From: Citrobacter werkmanii NBRC 105721
GTDB lineage: Bacteria > Pseudomonadota > Gammaproteobacteria > Enterobacterales > Enterobacteriaceae
Direction: 5' to 3'
NCBI GenBank assembly: GCA_000759755.1
Contig: BBMW01000016.1
Location: forward strand, 101,575 to 165,574
Length of the DNA: 64,000 nucleotides
How positions within the stretch are numbered: position 1 is the stretch's first letter; every line of letters starts with the position of its first letter. Below, in pieces: positions 1 to 11,977 of the stretch. Under the pieces are notes generated by a model, which did no database searches, was not told where the DNA came from, and was given only the letters and a program-made list of their open reading frames with translations. The translations under genes and the position numbers were made by a program.

Positions 1-260
1 AGGCCGTTCTTTGCCTTATGGCAAGAGATGAACCCCTGAACGGTTACTGCGCTACCGACCGTTATACTGTGAGTAATGGCCTGGTTTTCGTGTCCGCTAA
101 CAATAACGGGCATTTGGCACCACGCCTGCCGGTGAAACCCGGCTTCCTCCTGCACAGAACGATGCTCAAGCACGAACTGGCAATGAGGAATTCCTGATGG
201 ACTGACCTTTCGAAGGGGGGCCCTGCACACGGTGCCGGACAACGCCAGACGGTTGGTCAT
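1..260 (-). CDS. priB: Primosomal replication protein N (5' part, cut by window edge)
   Basis: PriB is a single-stranded-DNA-binding OB-fold dimer that bridges PriA and DnaT during restart of stalled replication forks. The minus strand from 260 reads [20 protein letters not shown] and continues open to the window edge, matching E. coli PriB along its length. About 86 of roughly 104 residues are present; the C-terminus lies outside the window. The ATG is only 6 bases after the rpsF stop, as expected for the rpsF-priB-rpsR-rplI operon. The protein is too compressed at the edge to judge any further change. Confidence 0.93.
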   Translation of the reverse strand, partial: MTNRLALSGTVCRAPLRKVSPSGIPHCQFVLEHRSVQEEAGFHRQAWCQMPVIVSGHENQAITHSITVGSAVTVQGFISCHKAKNG

Positions 261-266
261 CAGAAA

Positions 267-680
<414 letters not shown>

Positions 681-702
681 TTATTCAGCCTCCTGTCTGG
701 GT

Positions 703-746
703 CAGCCGAGGCCCATGGAGGCAAGGAACGTGTTAAAGGTCGGCTG
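703..746 (-). promoter_or_regulatory. rpsF mRNA leader hairpin (candidate S6:S18 autoregulatory element)
   Basis: The rpsF leader carries CAGCCGA ... TCGGCTG as a long-range inverted repeat in the 5' UTR, between the promoter and the Shine-Dalgarno. In many bacteria the S6:S18 dimer binds an rpsF leader structure to repress translation; location and architecture fit, but I have not matched the consensus base by base. Confidence 0.5.
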
Positions 747-760
747 AAAAATGACGCGTC

Positions 761-789
761 ATAATACTGGGGTCAGCCGGTAAACTCAA
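761..789 (-). promoter_or_regulatory. Probable sigma-70 promoter of the rpsF operon
   Basis: On the minus strand TTGAGT is followed after 17 bases by TATTAT, about 95 bases upstream of the rpsF ATG. Spacing is ideal and both boxes are near consensus. The start point would give a leader containing the 703-746 hairpin. Confidence 0.6.
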
Positions 790-820
790 GGTGCTTGTAC
801 GATTATTTACCATGCCGCGA

Positions 821-1585
821 TTAATACATATCCAGCAGCATCTTGACGCTGATGCAAATAGAGACAATGACAATCATCGGCCGGATAACTTTCTTCCCGC
901 GCGTCAGTACCACCGTTGCGCCAAGGCGCGCGCCGAGGGACTGCCCGGCAAACATCACCAGTCCCAGCGACCAGATCATTTTGCCGCCGAAAATGAAGAA
1001 CAAAATCGAGGCGATGTTCGATGCAAGGTTAATAAAATTCGAGTGAATTTGCGCCTTATCGATGCTGTATCCCCACAACAGGATATAGCAGAGCGTATAA
1101 AAGGAGCCAGCACCAGCGCCAAGAAATCCATCATAAAAGCCTATGCAGCCGCCGCAGATCAGGGAAAAGAAAAACAGGGATACCTGCTGCTTTCTCTTCG
1201 GTTCGCTGAGGTTGGGAGCAGAAATAAAGTAGATGGCGACGGCGATAATCAGTACCGGAAGCAGTTTTTTCAACACTTCCGGTTCAATGAACTGAATGAG
1301 CGTCGTGCCTAACGCTGAGCCGATAAAAGCAGACAGGAAGACGTACTTGTGCTCCTGCACATTGATATGTCCCCGGCGTAAAAAGTAAATACCGGAGGTC
1401 AGCGAACTGCCCAGCGCCTGAATTTTATTGGTTGCCAGCGCGTTCGCCGGGGGTAAACCAGAAATTAACAGTGCGCCAATAGAGAGAAACCCGCCGCCGC
1501 CCGACACCACGTTAATAAAGCCAGCCACCAGCGCGACCATAAACATAATCACGAAGTAGCTGAAATCCATGAATGAAGTATCCAT
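821..1585 (-). CDS. TSUP (TauE/SafE, YfcA-like) family membrane permease
   Basis: A 254-residue polytopic membrane protein of the TauE/SafE family, whose members move sulfonates, sulfite or related anions across the inner membrane. Visible are the family-typical N-terminal segment with the glycine-rich VVSGGGGF loop, a second glycine-rich repeat (GCIGFYDGFLGAGAGSF) at mid-protein and about eight hydrophobic helices. I chose the ATG at 1585 because AAGG lies 9 bases upstream; a longer frame starts at 1606 with no ribosome site. The gene sits between rpsF and yjfY, where E. coli K-12 has none. It is convergent with nothing and appears to be a single-gene unit. Substrate is unknown. Confidence 0.85.
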   Translation of the reverse strand: MDTSFMDFSYFVIMFMVALVAGFINVVSGGGGFLSIGALLISGLPPANALATNKIQALGSSLTSGIYFLRRGHINVQEHKYVFLSAFIGSALGTTLIQFIEPEVLKKLLPVLIIAVAIYFISAPNLSEPKRKQQVSLFFFSLICGGCIGFYDGFLGAGAGSFYTLCYILLWGYSIDKAQIHSNFINLASNIASILFFIFGGKMIWSLGLVMFAGQSLGARLGATVVLTRGKKVIRPMIVIVSICISVKMLLDMY

Positions 1586-1883
1586 AAGTTTTTGCCTTAT
1601 TATCATAAAGTTATATTACTTATCCGGTCCACTATAGACGGGGTACCCATCCGTTTAAATTGACTATTTGGTAAGAGCTTGTGCGCGAAAGACAGGTATT
1701 TTTTAACGCAGCGGTATCTATCAGTTACCTGTAAATAAAAGAAAAGGTGGGCATGCGGTAATTTTTTGAACAACTGCATCAGAAATGGTCGCTAACGCCT
1801 GCGCCGGTAGCGGTTAAAATTACATCAGAAGCTCATCACTCACAGGAGAGAGGCAACCAGAGACCGCAGTCGAGGAGGTACAT
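1586..1883. other. Intergenic region between the TSUP permease gene and yjfY
   Basis: About 300 bases between divergent genes, so it should hold both promoters. A strong ribosome site AGGAGG precedes yjfY at about 1873-1878. I see no RNA gene, repeat or open frame worth naming. Confidence 0.6.
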
Positions 1884-2159
1884 ATGCGAGCCCGTGTTTT
1901 GACCCTTCTGGCTGTGCTTTTGCTCAGTGCAAATGCAACGGCAGCCATCAAAATTGACAATCATCAGGCCAGGAATATGGATGATGTGCAGAGCTTAGGC
2001 GTTATTTACATAAATCATAACTTCGCCACTGAAAGTGAAGCCACTCAGGCCCTGAATGAAGAGACCGATGCGCAAGGCGCAACATACTACCACGTGATCC
2101 TCACCAGGGAGCCCGGTAGTAACGGAAATATGCACGCCAGTGCAGACATTTATCGCTAG
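1884..2159 (+). CDS. yjfY: YjfY, small periplasmic DUF1471 (YhcN/BhsA) family protein
   Basis: A 91-residue protein with an N-terminal signal peptide (roughly residues 1-21, LLAVLLLSANATAA) and a mature DUF1471 domain. It is almost the same as E. coli YjfY (shared stretch NHQARNMDDVQSLGVIYINH). Family members are small exported stress-related proteins; YjfY itself has no firm function. AGGAGG sits 5 bases before the ATG, and a strong terminator follows at 2203. Related DUF1471 proteins bsmA and yjfN lie about 9 kb away in this window. Confidence 0.93.
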   Translation: MRARVLTLLAVLLLSANATAAIKIDNHQARNMDDVQSLGVIYINHNFATESEATQALNEETDAQGATYYHVILTREPGSNGNMHASADIYR

Positions 2160-2202
2160 CTACCCGCAAATAACCAACGAGAACATTGCCACAGTTTGAC
2201 TT

Positions 2203-2229
2203 GCCCCCTTCACCGGGGGCTTTTTTTTT
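2203..2229 (+). terminator. Rho-independent terminator of yjfY
   Basis: GCCCCC-TTCACC-GGGGGC followed by nine T residues: a textbook intrinsic terminator 43 bases after the yjfY stop. Confidence 0.9.
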
Positions 2230-2330
2230 GCGCATCAGGTAAATGAGAATTATTTTTCTTTGTATCTTATCCTGGTCATCATTTACTGATTAAATAAAGC
2301 ATTACCGAACTGATTCTCTGGAGCGAAACC

Positions 2331-3524
2331 ATGTTTGCACGCTATGCGACGCTGAATCGCATACCAAAAGGCGTTTGGGTGCTGGGCGGCGTGAGTCTGC
2401 TCATGGATGTCTCCTCCGAAATGATCCATAGCCTGCTGCCGTTGTTTATGGCAACCACGCTGGGAGCCAGCGTCATTATCATTGGCCTGATTGAAGGATT
2501 AGCTGAAGCCACCGCGCTCATCATTAAGGTTTTTTCCGGCGTCCTCAGTGATTATCTGGGAAAGCGCAAAGGGCTGGCGATGCTCGGTTATGGTTTGGGG
2601 GCACTAAGTAAGCCCCTGTTCGCGATGGCGGGCTCATCAGGCATGGTATTCAGCGCTCGCATGATTGATCGTGTGGGTAAAGGTGTTCGCGGCGCCCCCA
2701 GGGATGCGTTAGTCGCAGATGTCACCCCGTCCGAGATCCGCGGTGCCGCCTATGGTCTGCGCCAGTCTTTGGATACCATTGGCGCATTTCTGGGCCCCCT
2801 GCTCGCCGTCGGGCTAATGCTGCTCTGGAACAACGATTTTCACACTATCTTCTGGGTTGCCGTCATCCCAGGGGTGCTCTCTATCACCCTGCTATGGTTT
2901 GGCCTGAGTGAACCGAAAACCCCCGTCACTAATAAACGCACCAATCCGTTACGACGGGAAAACCTGAAAAAGTTGAGTGCAGCCTACTGGTGGGTCGTGG
3001 GACTGGGCGCGCTCTTTACGCTCGCCCGCTTTAGCGAGGCGTTTCTCGTGTTACGCGCATATCAAATGGATATCCCGCTGTTTGCCATTCCGCTGGTGAT
3101 GGTCGCCATGAATCTGGTCTACAGTCTGTCGGCTTATCCTTTTGGTAAAATGTCTGACAGCATGAACCACACCCGCATGTTACAGGCGGGCCTGCTGGTC
3201 CTGATCGCGGCGGATATCACTCTGGCGCTGAGTCACCACTGGAGCACGTTACTGATAGGCGTGGGACTGTGGGGGATTCATATGGGCATGACGCAAGGTT
3301 TGCTGGCTGCCATGATTGCGCATACCGCGCCAGCAGAGCTACGCGGTACAGCCTTCGGTATGTTTAATCTGATCAGTGGCATCGCCCTACTGTTAGCCAG
3401 TACCGGCGCGGGCATTCTGTGGGAAACGATGGGCGCAGCCTCGACGTTTTACGCTGGTGCTGTCATTTGTGCGATAGTTTTAGCAGGAATGCGATTTACA
3501 CCAGCGGCTTACCAGCAACGCTGA
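2331..3524 (+). CDS. Major facilitator superfamily transporter
   Basis: A 397-residue inner-membrane protein with about 12 hydrophobic helices. The MFS loop 2-3 signature is recognisable as GVLSDYLGKRKG (around residues 70-81), and a second conserved stretch RVGKGVRGAPRDALVADV follows at about residues 115-132, as in a group of uncharacterised bacterial MFS permeases. GGAG lies 9 bases before the ATG. The gene lies between yjfY and ulaF, where E. coli K-12 has no gene, so it is an accessory gene of this lineage. Base composition resembles its neighbours, arguing against very recent arrival. Substrate cannot be deduced. Confidence 0.85.
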   Translation: MFARYATLNRIPKGVWVLGGVSLLMDVSSEMIHSLLPLFMATTLGASVIIIGLIEGLAEATALIIKVFSGVLSDYLGKRKGLAMLGYGLGALSKPLFAMAGSSGMVFSARMIDRVGKGVRGAPRDALVADVTPSEIRGAAYGLRQSLDTIGAFLGPLLAVGLMLLWNNDFHTIFWVAVIPGVLSITLLWFGLSEPKTPVTNKRTNPLRRENLKKLSAAYWWVVGLGALFTLARFSEAFLVLRAYQMDIPLFAIPLVMVAMNLVYSLSAYPFGKMSDSMNHTRMLQAGLLVLIAADITLALSHHWSTLLIGVGLWGIHMGMTQGLLAAMIAHTAPAELRGTAFGMFNLISGIALLLASTGAGILWETMGAASTFYAGAVICAIVLAGMRFTPAAYQQR

Positions 3525-3527
3525 AGA

Positions 3528-3581
3528 TTGCCCCGAACAGATCGGTGACGCACATCCGTAGATGCACGTTGTCCGGGGCAA
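3528..3581. terminator. Long inverted repeat between converging MFS gene and ulaF
   Basis: TTGCCCCG at the left and CGGGGCAA at the right pair around an inner imperfect hairpin, between two converging genes. No clear T-run, so terminator function is inferred from position only. Confidence 0.35.
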
Positions 3582-3586
3582 AGACG

Positions 3587-4273
3587 TTACTTCTGCCCGT
3601 AGTAGGCGTTTGGGCCGTGCTTACGCATGAAGTGTTTATTCATCAGATAACTGTCGATGGGGCTAAGAGCCGGATTAATGCCACGCGCAATCCATGCCAT
3701 TTTTGCGACCTCTTCCATCACCACAGCGTTGTGTACCGCGTCGTGAGCATCTTTACCCCAGGCAAACGGGCCATGCTGATACACCACCACGCCGGGCGTA
3801 TGGAGAGGCTCCACGTTCCCCAGCGTTTCGATAATCACCTTGCCGGTATTCAGCTCATACTCGCCCTGAACCTCTGCTTCAGTTAATGCCCTCGTGCAGG
3901 GGATATCACCAAAGAAGTAATCCGCATGCGTCGTGCCGAGTGCCGGAATTGCCCGCCCTGCCTGCGCCCACGCCGTCGCGTGGGTTGAGTGGGTGTGCAC
4001 CACGCCGCCGAGAGAGGAATAGCGATGATACAGCGCCAGATGAGTGGCGGTGTCGGAAGAAGGACGATAGCGTCCTTCCACCACATTACCACCCAAATCC
4101 ACGATCACCATGTCGTCAACCTGCATCGTTTGATAGTCGACGCCGCTGGGCTTAATCACCACCAGCCCCCGTTCGCGGTCGATGGCGCTGACGTTACCCC
4201 AAGTAAACGTCACCAGCCCATAACGCGGCAGATCCATGTTGGCTTCAAAAACCTGCTGTTTAAGTTTTTGCAT
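3587..4273 (-). CDS. ulaF: L-ribulose-5-phosphate 4-epimerase UlaF
   Basis: UlaF (228 aa) converts L-ribulose 5-phosphate to D-xylulose 5-phosphate, the last step of ascorbate breakdown before the pentose phosphate pathway. It is a class II aldolase-fold enzyme; the zinc-binding HTHSTHA motif and the downstream HGPFAWG stretch are visible. The start MQKLKQQVF matches E. coli; the ATG overlaps the ulaE stop by one base (TAATG), indicating translational coupling. Longer in-frame starts up to 4321 lie inside ulaE and were not chosen. Last gene of the ulaABCDEF operon. Confidence 0.97.
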   Translation of the reverse strand: MQKLKQQVFEANMDLPRYGLVTFTWGNVSAIDRERGLVVIKPSGVDYQTMQVDDMVIVDLGGNVVEGRYRPSSDTATHLALYHRYSSLGGVVHTHSTHATAWAQAGRAIPALGTTHADYFFGDIPCTRALTEAEVQGEYELNTGKVIIETLGNVEPLHTPGVVVYQHGPFAWGKDAHDAVHNAVVMEEVAKMAWIARGINPALSPIDSYLMNKHFMRKHGPNAYYGQK

Positions 4274-5127
4274 TACACCGCCTCCACCAGACCTGCGCTG
4301 GCCATCCGCGCTTTCACCCAATCGCGCGCCTTCGCCACCTCATGCGCCGGATCGTCCGTCGTTTCACTCCACATCTCAATCAGGTATGGCCCGCAATACC
4401 CACTCTGTTTGAGCGTCGTAAAACAACGTTCAAAATCGACAACGCCTTCACCAAACGGCACATTTTTGAACACGCCGGGTTTGGTGTCCTTCACGTGGAC
4501 AGCCACGATATGGCCTATTCCAGCCTGTAGCTCCATCTGTACGTCGTTATCCCACGCTGACAAATTGCCAATATCGGGATACAGCTGGAACCACGGATTA
4601 TTGAGATAGTGGGCATAACCCAGCGCCTTACTGATCGAATTCATCAACGGATAATCCATGATTTCCATCGCCAGCGTCACCTGCGCGCGACTCGCCATCT
4701 CAACGCTCTCTTTTAGCCCCTCGCGAAATCGACGACGCGTTTCGTTATTGGCCTGCTGGTAATAGACGTCATAACCCGCCAGTTGAATCACGCGAATACC
4801 AATATCCTGCGCAAACTGAATGGCTTTCCGCATGATCGCCAGTCCCTGATCGCGCACCGCATCATCTTCGCTCCCCAGCGGGAAACGGCGGTGAGCGCTC
4901 AGGCACATAGAAGGGACGCGTACTCCCGTTTCGGCGATGGCGGCCACCAGCGCCAGACGCTGCTCGCGGCCCCAGTCAAGGCGCGCAAGGCGGGCGTCGG
5001 TTTCATCAACCGAAATTTCGACAAAGTCAAAACCTAACTCTTTCGCCAGCCGCAAGCGATCCAGCCAGCACTTCCCTCCGGGGAGCGCTTTTTCATAAAT
5101 ACCGAGCGGGACCTGTTTCGACAACAT
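4273..5127 (-). CDS. ulaE: L-xylulose-5-phosphate 3-epimerase UlaE
   Basis: UlaE (284 aa, same length as in E. coli) interconverts L-xylulose 5-phosphate and L-ribulose 5-phosphate in the anaerobic ascorbate pathway. It is a TIM-barrel epimerase; conserved metal-site regions include [17 protein letters not shown] and AVHVKDT. It starts 9 bases after ulaD ends and overlaps ulaF by one base, so the three enzymes are tightly linked in one message. Confidence 0.97.
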   Translation of the reverse strand: MLSKQVPLGIYEKALPGGKCWLDRLRLAKELGFDFVEISVDETDARLARLDWGREQRLALVAAIAETGVRVPSMCLSAHRRFPLGSEDDAVRDQGLAIMRKAIQFAQDIGIRVIQLAGYDVYYQQANNETRRRFREGLKESVEMASRAQVTLAMEIMDYPLMNSISKALGYAHYLNNPWFQLYPDIGNLSAWDNDVQMELQAGIGHIVAVHVKDTKPGVFKNVPFGEGVVDFERCFTTLKQSGYCGPYLIEMWSETTDDPAHEVAKARDWVKARMASAGLVEAV

Positions 5128-5136
5128 AGTCGCTCC

Positions 5137-5787
5137 TTAGCCCCACAACTGGGCGATGGAACGTTTGAACTGACGCGCAGCCTCAACCGGAGAAGCGGCA
5201 TCACGAATACTGCGACCAGCTATAAACACGTGAATCGGGATCCCCTGGAACAGCGGCAGATCCTCCAACGCCAGGCCGCCGGTTACGGTGACTTTAAAGC
5301 CCATATCAGACAGGCGTTTGATGGCACTGATATCCGCTTCTCCCCACGCCACACCTGCGGCCTGCGCATCACGACTACGATGATATACAACCTGCCCGAT
5401 ACCCGCGTCACGCCACTCCTGAGCCTGTTCCCAGGTCCAGTAACCTGTCAGTTCAATCTGTACGTCGCCGTTAAATTCTTTCGCCACCTCGAGCGCACCT
5501 TTGGTGGTATTGATATCCGCACAGCAGATGACAGTGACCCAATCAGCGTTAGCTTCGAAACACATGCGGGAGAGGATTTTACCCGCATCGGCGATTTTGG
5601 CGTCCGCCAGCACAATTTTATGTGGGTAAAGCGCCTTCAGGTCACGTACGGCACGTACGCCCTCGGCAACACAAAGAATGGTGCCCACCTCAATAATATC
5701 GACCTCTTCGGCGATCAGACGCGTCGTTTCATACGCAGAAGACATTGATTGGTTATCCAGCGCAACCTGCAACATAGGTAATGGCAT
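5137..5787 (-). CDS. ulaD: 3-keto-L-gulonate-6-phosphate decarboxylase UlaD
   Basis: UlaD (216 aa) decarboxylates 3-keto-L-gulonate 6-phosphate to L-xylulose 5-phosphate. It belongs to the orotidine-monophosphate decarboxylase suprafamily; the D-x-K-x-x-D signature is visible in [11 protein letters not shown], and the C-terminal phosphate-binding part is [10 protein letters not shown]. The gene is between ulaC (12-base gap) and ulaE (9-base gap). Confidence 0.97.
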   Translation of the reverse strand: MPLPMLQVALDNQSMSSAYETTRLIAEEVDIIEVGTILCVAEGVRAVRDLKALYPHKIVLADAKIADAGKILSRMCFEANADWVTVICCADINTTKGALEVAKEFNGDVQIELTGYWTWEQAQEWRDAGIGQVVYHRSRDAQAAGVAWGEADISAIKRLSDMGFKVTVTGGLALEDLPLFQGIPIHVFIAGRSIRDAASPVEAARQFKRSIAQLWG

Positions 5788-5799
5788 TTCGGTATCCTT

Positions 5800-6267
5800 T
5801 TAAACAGCCGCCGCAGTGGCGTTATCAATTAAATCCAGCACTTCCTGCGCGGTGCGGCAGGCACGTAAACGGTCGAAATTGGCTTCATCGTCAAACAGAT
5901 TCACGATCTGCATGATGCCAACTTCCTGATGCGTGTTGGCGTCGACCGCCGCCATCGTGATCAGAATGTCCACCGGGTCGTTATCTTCGTGGTTAAACAC
6001 CAGCGGGGTTTTCAGCGTCACCAGCGCAAAGCCGGTCTTCTTCACACCTTCTTCCGGGCGACCGTGCGGCATCGCCAGTCCTGGGGCAATCACAAAGTAC
6101 GGACCGAACTGTTCTACCCCATCAAGAATGGCCTGGTAGTAGCGCGGTTCAACCACGTCAGCCTTAACCAGCAAATCGACGCCCAGCTTTACCGCTTCCT
6201 GCCAGGTGTTGGCCTCAACCTGTAGAAGGATGGCGTTATTGTCTGCCAGCGAATCACGTAATTTCAT
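5800..6267 (-). CDS. ulaC: Ascorbate-specific PTS enzyme IIA UlaC
   Basis: UlaC (155 aa) is the phosphotransfer IIA protein of the ascorbate PTS. It receives phosphate from HPr at a conserved histidine in the motif [10 protein letters not shown] (His68) and passes it to UlaB. Fructose/mannitol-type EIIA fold. It lies between ulaB and ulaD with short gaps (11 and 12 bases). Confidence 0.97.
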   Translation of the reverse strand: MKLRDSLADNNAILLQVEANTWQEAVKLGVDLLVKADVVEPRYYQAILDGVEQFGPYFVIAPGLAMPHGRPEEGVKKTGFALVTLKTPLVFNHEDNDPVDILITMAAVDANTHQEVGIMQIVNLFDDEANFDRLRACRTAQEVLDLIDNATAAAV

Positions 6268-6278
6268 ATGCCGTGTCC

Positions 6279-6584
6279 TTACTTCACGTCCTGAGGGAAA
6301 TGCGCTTTGATCACTTCCAGCAGTTTTGGGCCAAAATCGGCGGGCGACAGCATGTTGCGTACGCCAACAACATATTTATTGCCGGTTACGGTAATTTCAC
6401 CGGCAATATGGGTAGAGGCGATGATGATATCCGCGCCGTTCAGTTCACTTTTGTACTCACCCACTGCGCAGCTGTTCACGGTATGGTCAATATTTGACTG
6501 GGTTAAAAACTGGTCCACTTTCATCTTCATGATCATGGAACTGCCCTGCCCATTGCCACACACAGCCAGAATACGTACGGTCAT
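6279..6584 (-). CDS. ulaB: Ascorbate-specific PTS enzyme IIB UlaB
   Basis: UlaB (101 aa) carries phosphate from UlaC to ascorbate bound by UlaA. The phosphocysteine loop CGNGQGSS starts at Cys9, as in the family. Separate IIA, IIB and IIC polypeptides are normal for the ula system. The gene follows ulaA by 15 bases. Confidence 0.97.
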   Translation of the reverse strand: MTVRILAVCGNGQGSSMIMKMKVDQFLTQSNIDHTVNSCAVGEYKSELNGADIIIASTHIAGEITVTGNKYVVGVRNMLSPADFGPKLLEVIKAHFPQDVK

Positions 6585-6599
6585 AATCGGAACTCCTTA

Positions 6600-8363
<1,764 letters not shown>

Positions 8364-9428
8364 ATGAGTAAAGTAAAAAGCATCACGCGCGAATCATGGA
8401 TTCTGAGCACATTCCCGGAGTGGGGAAGCTGGCTGAATGAAGAGATCGAACAGGAACAGGTCGCACCTGGCACCTTTGCTATGTGGTGGCTTGGCTGTAC
8501 CGGAATTTGGCTAAAGTCAGAAGGCGGGACTAACGTCTGCGTCGATTTCTGGTGCGGAACAGGTAAGCAAAGTCACGGTAATCCGCTGATGAAAACCGGT
8601 CACCAGATGCAACGCATGGCGGGCGTGAAGAAACTGCAGCCAAACCTGCGTACCACGCCGTTTGTACTTGATCCGTTTGCGATTCGTCAGATCGATGCGG
8701 TGCTGGCTACGCACGATCATAACGATCACATCGACGTCAATGTCGCGGCTGCGGTCATGCAGAACTGCGCGGACGACGTGCCGTTTATTGGGCCACAAAC
8801 CTGTGTGGATCTGTGGGTCGGCTGGGGCGTGCCGAAAGATCGCTGCATCGTGGTAAAACCCGGCGATGTGGTTAAAGTGAAAGATATTGAAATTCACGCG
8901 CTTGATGCGTTTGATCGTACCGCGTTGATTACTCTTCCCGCCGATCAGAAAGCGGCGGGCGTGCTGCCGGACGGCATGGACGCGCGCGCCGTTAACTATC
9001 TGTTCAAAACACCGGGCGGCACGCTGTATCACAGCGGCGACTCACACTACTCCAACTATTATGCAAAACACGGCAATGAGCATCAGATCGACGTCGCGCT
9101 CGGATCCTATGGCGAAAACCCGCGTGGCATTACCGACAAGATGACCAGCTCCGACATGCTGCGTATGGCGGAAGCGTTGAATACAAAAGTCGTCATCCCC
9201 TTCCATCATGACATCTGGTCAAATTTCCAGGCCGATCCTCAGGAGATTCGCGTATTGTGGGAGATGAAAAAAGATCGTCTGAAGTATGGCTTTAAGCCAT
9301 TTATCTGGCAGGTCGGTGGCAAATTCACCTGGCCGCTGGATAAAGATAACTTTGAATACCACTATCCACGCGGCTTTGATGATTGTTTCACGATTGAACC
9401 GGATCTACCGTTTAAATCCTTCTTGTGA
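8364..9428 (+). CDS. ulaG: L-ascorbate-6-phosphate lactonase UlaG
   Basis: UlaG (354 aa) opens ascorbate 6-phosphate to 3-keto-L-gulonate 6-phosphate, the first cytoplasmic step of the pathway. It is a metallo-beta-lactamase-fold hydrolase; the metal motif THDHNDHID is visible near residue 110 and further ligands in HSGDSHYS and PFHHDIW. The start [10 protein letters not shown] at 8364 matches E. coli and follows AAGG by 8 bases; an in-frame ATG at 8349 is less likely. It is a monocistronic unit ended by the terminator at 9438. Confidence 0.96.
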   Translation: MSKVKSITRESWILSTFPEWGSWLNEEIEQEQVAPGTFAMWWLGCTGIWLKSEGGTNVCVDFWCGTGKQSHGNPLMKTGHQMQRMAGVKKLQPNLRTTPFVLDPFAIRQIDAVLATHDHNDHIDVNVAAAVMQNCADDVPFIGPQTCVDLWVGWGVPKDRCIVVKPGDVVKVKDIEIHALDAFDRTALITLPADQKAAGVLPDGMDARAVNYLFKTPGGTLYHSGDSHYSNYYAKHGNEHQIDVALGSYGENPRGITDKMTSSDMLRMAEALNTKVVIPFHHDIWSNFQADPQEIRVLWEMKKDRLKYGFKPFIWQVGGKFTWPLDKDNFEYHYPRGFDDCFTIEPDLPFKSFL

Positions 9429-9437
9429 TCCACACCA

Positions 9438-9465
9438 AATGCCGGGCCTAACCCGGCATTTTTTC
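9438..9465 (+). terminator. Rho-independent terminator of ulaG
   Basis: AATGCCGGG-CCTAA-CCCGGCATT followed by TTTT, 10 bases after the ulaG stop. Confidence 0.88.
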
Positions 9466-9535
9466 CCATTTACTTTAGTATTTCCAGGCTATTTCAAATA
9501 TCATCTTTTCAAATCAATTTGTATCGGAATAGCTC

Positions 9536-10291
9536 ATGACTGAAGCACAAAGACATCAAATATTGCTGGATATGCTGGCGCAGTTGGGCTTTGTTACCGT
9601 TGAGAACGTAATTGAGCGCCTGGGTATTTCACCCGCCACAGCCCGCCGGGATATCAACAAACTCGACGAAAGCGGCAAACTCAAGAAAGTTCGCAACGGC
9701 GCAGAAGCCATCACTCAGCAGCGCCCGCGCTGGACGCCAATGAATCTGCACCAGGCACAGAACCACGATGAAAAAGTTCGTATTGCCAAGGCCGCATCCC
9801 AACTGGTGAATGCGGGTGAAAGCGTGGTGATCAACTGCGGCTCGACCGCCTTCCTGCTCGGACGTGAAATGTGCGGCAAGCCAGTGCAGATCATCACTAA
9901 TTATCTGCCGCTGGCGAACTATTTGATCGACCAGGAGCATGAGAGCGTGATCATCATGGGAGGGCAATACAACAAAAGCCAATCCATCACGCTTAGCCCG
10001 CAAGGTAGTGAAAATAGCCTGTATGCCGGGCACTGGATGTTCACCAGCGGCAAAGGGTTGACCGCAGATGGACTGTATAAAACCGATATGCTGACCGCGA
10101 TGGCGGAGCAGAAGATGCTTAACGTGGTGGGCAAACTGGTGGTGTTGGTCGATAGCAGTAAGGTCGGTGAACGCGCGGGGATGCTGTTCAGCCGCGCCGA
10201 TCAAATCGATATGCTGATTACCGGCAAAAATGCGAACCCTGAGATCCTGCAACAGCTCGAAGCTCAGGGCGTGAGCATTATGCGCGTTTAA
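9536..10291 (+). CDS. ulaR: DeoR-family repressor of the ascorbate regulon UlaR
   Basis: UlaR (251 aa) represses ulaABCDEF and ulaG and is released by L-ascorbate 6-phosphate in E. coli. The N-terminal DeoR helix-turn-helix is visible ([20 protein letters not shown], about residues 20-39), followed by a sugar-phosphate-isomerase-like sensor domain. It lies downstream of ulaG with its own region after a terminator. Its stop overlaps the stop of convergent yjfP by 3 bases. Confidence 0.96.
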   Translation: MTEAQRHQILLDMLAQLGFVTVENVIERLGISPATARRDINKLDESGKLKKVRNGAEAITQQRPRWTPMNLHQAQNHDEKVRIAKAASQLVNAGESVVINCGSTAFLLGREMCGKPVQIITNYLPLANYLIDQEHESVIIMGGQYNKSQSITLSPQGSENSLYAGHWMFTSGKGLTADGLYKTDMLTAMAEQKMLNVVGKLVVLVDSSKVGERAGMLFSRADQIDMLITGKNANPEILQQLEAQGVSIMRV

Positions 10292-11037
10292 AGGTGCTGG
10301 CGGAAAAACGTCACCGTCGCAGCCAGCGCTTCTGGCGTAATGCGGTGGCGTACGCCTGCTTCCCACAGGCAGGTCAAATTATTGTCCAGACCGGCCTGAA
10401 TCAGCGCCTGCTGTAAGCGGAAGGTTTCAACGGCCGGTACCACATCATCTTCCTGCCCGTGCCATAGCAGCAACGGCCTGTCGGCCAGGCGTGGCAACTG
10501 GTGCGTCACTTCCCATTCGGCCAGCGGCGCGATGAGGGCATCAAACTCAGCCTGCTGTTCTGGCGTCTGGACCAATAAAGGCGGAAAAAGCGTCTGCGCA
10601 AGCCGGGTAAAGTAGCCCGAACCCATCAGGCTGGCTACACATTTAACCTCGGGATAGCGGGCCATAATGCCCAGGGCCGTCATTCCCCCCATTGACGCCC
10701 CGCCTACGGCAAGCCGTTCATCTGACAACCACTTTTCTGCTACCAGCGCCGCACGTAACGTCGAAAACTCCTGCATGTTTTGCTGCAATATGTGCCAAAA
10801 GCGGTATATCCGCCCCTGTGCGTCACCCTTGAAGCGGGCACCATGGTCTGGCGCATCTGGCATCACTACCCGGAATCCGGCCTGAACCAGAGCAACGGCA
10901 AAATAGCTGTAGACCAGGCTGGAAGATGTAAATCCGTGATAAAAAATAATACAGGGGAGTGAACAGTCGCGTTTGCCAGCCGGAACGGCGTGCAGAACAG
11001 GGATACCCGCCAACTGTCGTGTTTCAATTTCGATCAT
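10288..11037 (-). CDS. yjfP: Esterase YjfP (alpha/beta hydrolase)
   Basis: A 249-residue cytoplasmic alpha/beta hydrolase; E. coli YjfP is a carboxylesterase. The nucleophile elbow GGASMGG (Ser115) and the oxyanion-region FYHGFTSSS are visible, with likely acid and base in [10 protein letters not shown] and GVRHRITPE near the C-terminus. The start at 11037 ([10 protein letters not shown]) has GAGG 6 bases upstream; the frame continues to 11073 without support. Convergent with ulaR. Physiological substrate unknown. Confidence 0.94.
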   Translation of the reverse strand: MIEIETRQLAGIPVLHAVPAGKRDCSLPCIIFYHGFTSSSLVYSYFAVALVQAGFRVVMPDAPDHGARFKGDAQGRIYRFWHILQQNMQEFSTLRAALVAEKWLSDERLAVGGASMGGMTALGIMARYPEVKCVASLMGSGYFTRLAQTLFPPLLVQTPEQQAEFDALIAPLAEWEVTHQLPRLADRPLLLWHGQEDDVVPAVETFRLQQALIQAGLDNNLTCLWEAGVRHRITPEALAATVTFFRQHL

Positions 11038-11218
11038 TTGTCGCCTCTTTCTTTCTGGTATGCCATGCAGCAATACTTAACGCAAGCGAATGTGTTCGAC
11101 AATGATTCATAATGTTGAGAACTGGGTTACGCTTTCGCAACATTTTCATTCGAAAATCGCGTGAGAGATAACAATTCGGGAACATTCCCCTAAAGGGAAA
11201 TTAATAAGGCACTACACT

Positions 11219-11548
11219 ATGGCTATCAGGAAACGAGATAGAGTTATGCGTCGGTTTGCCTCTTTGTTGCTGGTTTTATTTTTAAGCGCCTGTAGCGTGC
11301 TACAGGGAACGCCGCAACCCGCACCGCCCGTTGCCGACCACCCGCAGGAGATCCGCCGTAACCAGAGTAATGGGTTACAGCGAATAGGGACGGTCAGCGC
11401 GCTGGTAAGAGGCTCACCGGATGATGCGCTGGCTGAAATCCGCGACAAAGCCGTCGCGGCAAAAGCTGATTATTATGTGGTCTTATTAGTCGATGAGACC
11501 ATTGTGACTGGTCAATGGTATTCACAAGCGATTTTGTATCGTAAATAA
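11219..11548 (+). CDS. bsmA: Biofilm/peroxide stress lipoprotein BsmA (DUF1471)
   Basis: BsmA (109 aa, formerly YjfO) is a DUF1471 lipoprotein linked in E. coli to biofilm stress and peroxide resistance. A short basic N-terminus is followed by a hydrophobic stretch and lipobox LSAC (Cys25), then the family domain ending WYSQAILYRK. It is close to E. coli BsmA over its length. An internal ATG at residue 10 (MRRFASLL) would still leave a full signal peptide, so the exact start is uncertain. Confidence 0.93.
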   Translation: MAIRKRDRVMRRFASLLLVLFLSACSVLQGTPQPAPPVADHPQEIRRNQSNGLQRIGTVSALVRGSPDDALAEIRDKAVAAKADYYVVLLVDETIVTGQWYSQAILYRK

Positions 11549-11695
11549 CATTGGCTTGAAATTTAGTCAGCTTTACATTGCTTTGCGCCCCTATGCGTTT
11601 ACCTGTGCACAATAAACCAACAGCAGGAAGCTTGAGGTTTATTATCGCGATGGAATGCCCTGCCGTGTGTAGGGGTACGAATAATGGAGCTGACG

Positions 11696-11971
11696 ATGAA
11701 ACAATCACTAGCCTTATCCTCACTGCTGCTTTCTACCGGACTGGTAGGTACTACGGCGCAGTCTGCCGAGTTCGCCAGTGCTGACTGTGTTACCGGCCTG
11801 AACGAAATAGGGCTGATATCCGTCAGTAACATTGCAGGAAATCCGCAGGATGTAGAACGCGTCGTGGCGTTAAAAGCGGATGAACAAGGCGCCTCATGGT
11901 ATCGGATCATTCAAATGTATGAAGATCAGCACCCCGATAACTGGCGCGTCCAGGCCATACTCTATGCGTAA
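11696..11971 (+). CDS. yjfN: Periplasmic DUF1471 protein YjfN
   Basis: YjfN (91 aa) has a signal peptide (about residues 1-23, ending AQSA) and a DUF1471 domain with the conserved ADCVTGLNEIG start and hydrophobic C-terminus (AILYA). E. coli YjfN has been described as a substrate-activator of the periplasmic protease DegP, fitting that hydrophobic tail. The ATG at 11696 has GGAG at a 6-base spacing; an ATG four codons upstream (11684) overlaps that site. A single gene between bsmA and a REP pair. Confidence 0.92.
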   Translation: MKQSLALSSLLLSTGLVGTTAQSAEFASADCVTGLNEIGLISVSNIAGNPQDVERVVALKADEQGASWYRIIQMYEDQHPDNWRVQAILYA

Positions 11972-11977
11972 CAGATT

